In this document: positions 59,103 through 64,000 of the stretch, piece after piece
Layout: every line of letters starts with the position of its first letter
Numbering within the stretch: the stretch's first letter is position 1
Source of the DNA: Pohlia nutans
Lineage: Eukaryota > Streptophyta > Bryopsida > Bryales > Mniaceae
Assembly (NCBI GenBank): GCA_022496805.1
Contig: CM040103.1
Location: 20,684,820-20,748,819, forward strand
DNA length: 64,000 bases
Direction: 5' to 3'
Notes under the pieces: model-generated
Databases searched by the model: none
What the model was told of the DNA's origin: nothing
What the model saw: only the letters and a program-made list of their open reading frames with translations
Made by a program: the position numbers and the translations under genes

Positions 59103-60943
59103 TGGTCCCTTGTGCACTAATAAAAGGAGTATGTCAATCCTAAAAAAATACACTAAGGTAGATCATCCTATTTGTGCCACAATATGAAAGTCATCATGTT
59201 TGTGCCACTACGTACTAGTGCTATACATACGAAAATTTTAAATGTAAGACATTGATACATAATAATCACAAAGTGGCACAAATATAGTACAAATAGGATG
59301 GTTTATTTGCACTAACTATAGAGAAGAGGCATTGCGGGGCCATCCATTTTCTTGGGCTAAATACCATTGTAGCAAATAGATTTCGTACATGATTCCATTG
59401 AAATGCATTCTTGTCCTTCACCCATTCTAATTTAGTTAGAGCTCCTCGTAGCGTAGATTCTTGTTTTATTCCAAACATTGGTTTTGAACACCGTTTGGCA
59501 TATAGAAAATGTGCATGGGTTTTGAGCAATGCCTATGAATCTTAGTTATATGCCATGTAATGTTTGGGCAAAATTCCAGAAGGGTAACACGGCAAATGCC
59601 CCTGCAACTGTAAGGAGATTTACTAGTTGCAGATTTTGGGACAAGAGTTCGTCGTTGAGCGGTTCACACCAACCACATGCGGTAAAATGTGTGTGCGTTA
59701 AGGTAAGTATCCTGGTAAAATCAAATTTATTTAAATCTCTACATGTGCAATAGGAACGCATGTAAGAAAGTAAAGCAACGAAAAAAAAACAGAACAATTG
59801 GAAATTTACGACAGGGAAGTGCATGCATTCAGTGGTCAACGGTCTTTGCATTTCGAGAAGACAAACTTCGACAATGCTCAAATTATATTTTTAGTGTATA
59901 TATTTTTACCTACATGAGGAACGCAAGTGCGACAACAAGGGCTGGTGTGAATGGGCCATGAGAGAGAGAAACTATGACCAGAAGAGCTGCAGTGAATGAA
60001 GAGTTTGTTGGGGGAAGTGCTGCCAAGTTGGTCGTCGCGACCAAGTTAACACGTTGAGGCTTCATCAAGCTCGTTCTGCAATGAAAACTTGTGTTTAGCT
60101 GGGAAAGGTAGGGTTAGCAAGAAATGAAAATGATGGCCAAGAAAGTTGAGCTCACTCGCACCCTCCAAGTCTCATTCTCACAAGGGCTTGTTTATTAGGG
60201 GATTTCATGTCAAATTATTTTGGGGCTCAATGCAAAGCCAGTTGAGGATTCTTGAAATTTGTACACATTACGATGTGGTGATAATGAGCGATTTCGTTGC
60301 TTACTGGTGATGATCGTTTACAATGTGGTTTGCTGGGAGAATGGAAGGAAGCATTTTACATCGCAGGGAATTCAGGTTAGCAATGACAAATATCAATATT
60401 CAATGCACCTCTAGAACCAAATCAGTCTCAGCCTAAACCCTAAACCAGCAGTGGTTTAGTTCATGAGGAGGATGAGGGAGGCTCACATATATAATCTATG
60501 CAATGCATTAGTATATGTTGTGACAGATCCTAGTGTGAAGCTTTGTATCCTTTTGTGCTTGGGAACTGGTTTAGGGTTTAGGGTTTGCTCATTGTGCTTG
60601 TGCACGCACTGTTGAAAGATACAGCAGTGGTTTTGTTCAGTGATCACATATATAATCTATTCAATCCATAAGTCCATATGTTGTGACAGACGTCAGTGTA
60701 AAGCTTTGTATCATTTTTGTGCTTGGAACTGGGTTTAGGATTTAGGGTTTGGAGAGGTAACAAACATAACACTCTTGACGAGGTACCTCAACGCGAATCC
60801 TTGTTCTTTTTGTGGATACTCTTGAGATCATTTCGACTGGATTTAGGCAAGAGAATCAACTACTTTGAATATTATTTTTTGTCAAGAATTGAGCAACTCT
60901 TTGGCCTCCAATTATAAGGAATGAATGAATGAATACCGATTTA
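59103..60943. other. Interior of foldback element, possible captured gene fragments
   Basis: On the minus strand, 60065-59914 has an ATG and ends at a good GTAGGT donor. It codes for a hydrophobic stretch (LLVIVSLSHGPFTPALVVAL). At 59660-59546 another stretch closes with a stop after LPFWNFAQTLHGI, preceded by a TTGCAG acceptor. At 59529-59330 a charged frame is seen. I do not recognise these; they look like exon pieces, as in a Pack-MULE. AACCCTAAACC motifs occur at 60432 and TTTAGGGTTT at 60570 and 60740. Confidence 0.3.
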
Positions 60944-61232
60944 TTTTTAACCACCTTATGCTTGGAGTCCCTCATACATGGAGAGGGGAAGGGAGGCTCG
61001 CAGTTTTTGCTCCCAGTTTTGGGAGTACGGCCTTTTGAGATCAGAGTACATGGGCAGTTTTCTACGCCCGGTTTTCTGCTGGCGGGTATGAGGGCTGTGG
61101 GGAGCCTCGGGAATCCGCAGGGAGCCTAGGGAACGCGCAGGAGCCTCAGGAACGCGCAGGGAGCGGGGGAGGCGGGGACAGGTCGGGCCAGGCAAACCAT
61201 CAGGCATCGTCGCGGCCGCAAGCACGGGCGGG
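60944..61232. repeat. GC-rich foldback arm, right
   Basis: Inverted partner of 58817-59102. It contains GGGAGCCT-AGGGAACGCGCAG tandem units at about 61098-61165. Confidence 0.85.
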
Positions 61233-61450
61233 CCTCGCCACTAAGGGCGGGTCAGTTTGGGGGTGGCGCCTCCCTGCCCGCCCCTGAACTCTGCCCGGCG
61301 CGCCCATCAGCGTTCCCCGTTCCCCATTCGCGTTCCCCGTTCCCCGTTCGTTCCCCTGTTCGTGCCATCAGCGCTGCCATCAGGGAGAGAGTTTACTGGG
61401 AGCTGTTTGGAGGCCTCCCCCATCCTCTCCTCCCAAAATTCTAAGGCATG
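61233..61450. repeat. GC-rich block with CGTTCCC repeats
   Basis: CGTTCCCCGTTCCCC-type units run at about 61310-61365. Placed just 3' of transposase copy B, it may be the terminal repeat of that element, but no partner is in the window. Confidence 0.5.
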
Positions 61451-61636
61451 AACCTCCCATGACCTCTTACATACTATATTTTTTTATTTTCCACAACATT
61501 ACAATGCAAGAGGGGATTTATTTAGAGTATATACAATTAAGCATATTAATGAAAATACATGCCATATATTTGAAATATGAAGAAATTCAAGCACAAAATG
61601 AGAACAAAGTCCATGTAAAAATCCAAAACATATATT

Positions 61637-64000
61637 TTATTTCACAAAAATCTCATAATCACAATTTTTGCAAAATATAGAATTTGCTCCCCCCTCTACC
61701 AAAGTTTTTGTAGCACATATGTCACAAGTGACTTTTGGTAGTTTGCGAAAAATGGCCCTCTTTTGCTTTGAGTGTGATAAAAGCATATGAGAGGGTCGCT
61801 TCAAGGGTGGACGTGGAGTGCTCCCTTCACCAATTTCGGAAATAACCCGTTTCTTCCCATGCCCCATCCTTGTGCGTTTCACGTGCTCTTGAATCGAAGC
61901 AATGGAACCTCGTTTGGGAAGAGAAATCACATTAGGCCTATCAAATGTTGAAGGCTCTAATAAAGAGGTAAGACAAACTTGAAGAACTTTATGAATTCTT
62001 CTCACCTCTTCTTCATTGTGATCTTGAAGAGATACCCTACACAATGAATCGATTTCATTTAATGTGTGGAGTACCTTCTTATGCATCACACCACTTGAAT
62101 AAACCTCTTCTATAGGTACATCCATTTGAGATGGAATCGTGATGTCAATGTCCTCCATTTCGGGTAGCATAGGTAAGGCTTCTTCCACCACTTCATTGAT
62201 TTTGGGCGCTTCAAAAAACTCCTTGACAATAGCTTGCACTCCAAAAATATGCTTGCATGTGGATACTATGTCGGGGCAATTGCAATAGTGTGTTTTTAAA
62301 GACACACTATACCAAAGAGTGGGAGAAGTCTCACTTTTGACATGGAAAAGAAGATGATCCTTATCAATCACCTCCAAAACGTCCATGGGAGAGAATTGGT
62401 AAGCTTTGAATATCCGCTCTCCTCCTTTCAATCGACGACGGTGATTTTTGTCATTCCCTCTTCGTATATACCGCTCCGAATCACCTAAACATTGAACAAT
62501 TAAATTTAAACTTAGTATCATGTGTGAAACACGTTCAAAAACTTGAAATAATGAGAGAAAAAAATAAGAAAAGATGGAACTTACTCAAACGTTGAGTCAT
62601 TTTGAATTGACTCAACAATGTGGGTTGAACCACATGGGTGCCATCTTAGGCACTACCAACAATGGCCACGATAAGATCACGAAGCGACCGATTCACCTTT
62701 CCTTGAAGAAGGGTGTACTTGATCAACTCCCAATGTCTTTCGACATGGTTAGTTGTGTCCATTCCTCCATAAGCAAAAAGCCTTCCAAATCGAGGCCACA
62801 ACCTTCTCCAAGGTACATTAATTCCGGCCCATCCGGAATTAATATAGGTAGCAAATCTCGGGATGTGTTGAAATTCAACACAAAAATTTCTTAAGTTCTC
62901 ATCAAAATGAGACTCATTAGGACAAAGCATTAACACATGTAACGCCCTCCAAACCCGGTCTTTGTCCTCATTTGGAATACTTGTCAATAAATTCTCACTC
63001 CATGCTTTCATCACGTGGAAGTGACATAACAAGACCCGTGCACCTATTTGCACTTTTGCACCATCCTCATAAGTCGAACACAAGACATCGTTTTGAACAA
63101 CATTTTGAATTGCGTTCAAGGATGTCTTGTGTTTATCAATCACTATTGCGGACGGCCTTATCTCTCCTAAAGACTCAAAAACATGGGTCAATGCTATTTC
63201 AATGGCAATACCCTCATGTCCTTATTTCACATCATTACTACATAACATGTAAAAGACCGGAATCCCAATTCCGTCTTGATTTGGCACAATAGCCGCACAA
63301 AGAGGTAAACCGTATTGATTGGTTTTAAAAGTAGAGTCCAATGCCCAAGAATTATTACCGGAAAATCGTTTTGCCAAATTCCGCATGAACTCATCTTGAA
63401 TAACCACAACAAACGGCCTCTTTCTTGGGTCCTCATCCTTAGGTGCATAAGGTTGATAATAGAGAATCTTCCCTTGAGCTTGTAGTCTCATAATCTCAAT
63501 TTGGGCCGCATCCCAATCATCTTTGCGAAGTGCGTCTACACACACAATACCAAAAACTTGTCATCAAATTGTTACCAATATTCATACTTTTTAGGCTATT
63601 TCAAAAATTAGCAAAATTTCATCAATCCTAATAAAAGAAAAACTAGCAATAAAAATGACATTAACATATTTCAACTTTTATGTTTGAGTCAAATGTAGAG
63701 GTATTGCGTTCTTTCATGAAGAATTATGAATTTTTAAAATGAGTCATTCATGAATGCTTTAAATCAAATAAAACAATGAGGTTGAAATACTAACCATTTA
63801 ATTTCAAAGAATATGCAAGCATTTGCACTTCTTTCTTGATAATGAAAAAGCGATATGTCACACGTTCAACCTCCGGCACACTTTGGGAGAAGGTCTCTTG
63901 AGCTTCCACCGACGCGGCTTCCACCACTCTTGGAGAATGCATAAATTTCAAATTCTCCATAACCCAAGCTATCACATATGGGTGTACGGGTAAAAAAAAT
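61637..64000 (-). pseudogene. MULE transposase with SWIM finger, copy B, nonsense-broken, partial
   Basis: Minus-strand exons: beyond the window to 63795, 63535-62585 and 62484-61637, with the same intron positions as copy A. First Asp: ALDSTFKTNQYGLPLCAAIV; second: SAIVIDKHKTSLNAI; then LCHFHVMKAW and TTNHVERHWELIKY; SWIM motif intact (HYCNC...CKH); C-terminal finger CDIC...CKNCDYEIFV. Two stops interrupt it: TAA at 63222-63224, where copy A reads KGKGH, and TAA at about 62646-62648, where copy A has a Lys (GSAKDG). Protein identity to copy A is roughly half by eye, so these are different lineages of the same family. The N-terminal part lies outside the window. Confidence 0.8.

Overview
The window looks like nuclear DNA of a land plant. 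It is AT-rich, has GT-AG introns, a plant-type SFT2 gene, a cold/ABA-type LEA gene, and very many short inverted-repeat transposons (Stowaway-, CACTA-, pogo- and TTAA-type). The species cannot be named from sequence alone; GC-rich coding sequence in an AT-rich, repeat-rich background would suit a seed-free plant, but that is a guess.

Layout. (1) 0.6-4.6 kb: a four-exon SFT2-like vesicle-transport gene whose introns hold a Stowaway, a TTAA-flanked element, a pogo-like MITE and an unassigned MITE. (2) 4.6-13.5 kb: no gene; a dense field of MITEs dominated by elements that sit exactly between TTAA tetranucleotides, some nested. (3) 13.6-16.6 kb: a three-exon LTI65/CAP160-like stress protein behind DRE and ABRE motifs. 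(4) 16.6-22.9 kb: 3' repeats and more TTAA elements, including a second self-nested pair. (5) 22.9-45.8 kb: a giant palindrome with two arms of about 10.0 kb, nearly identical, around a 2.9-kb spacer. Each arm carries a seven-exon gene for a divergent double-AP2-like protein (the two copies are transcribed away from the spacer) and an unrecognised 153-residue ORF. (6) 45.8-49.8 kb: repeats. (7) 49.9-58.8 kb: a Mutator-like element about 8.9 kb long with GC-rich inverted ends. It holds a two-exon accessory gene (235 aa, RG-rich tail) and, on the other strand, a decayed MULE transposase with a SWIM finger. (8) 58.8-61.45 kb: a foldback structure with GC-rich arms. (9) 61.6-64 kb: a second, diverged and also dead copy of the same transposase, running off the window.

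The host genes are independent of one another. The mobile part is richer: at least eight families share TTAA target sites and CCC(C/T)TAAA-like ends, and two insertions lie in the TTAA inside another element's own terminal repeat. All splice sites, protein alignments and repeat boundaries were worked out by eye.
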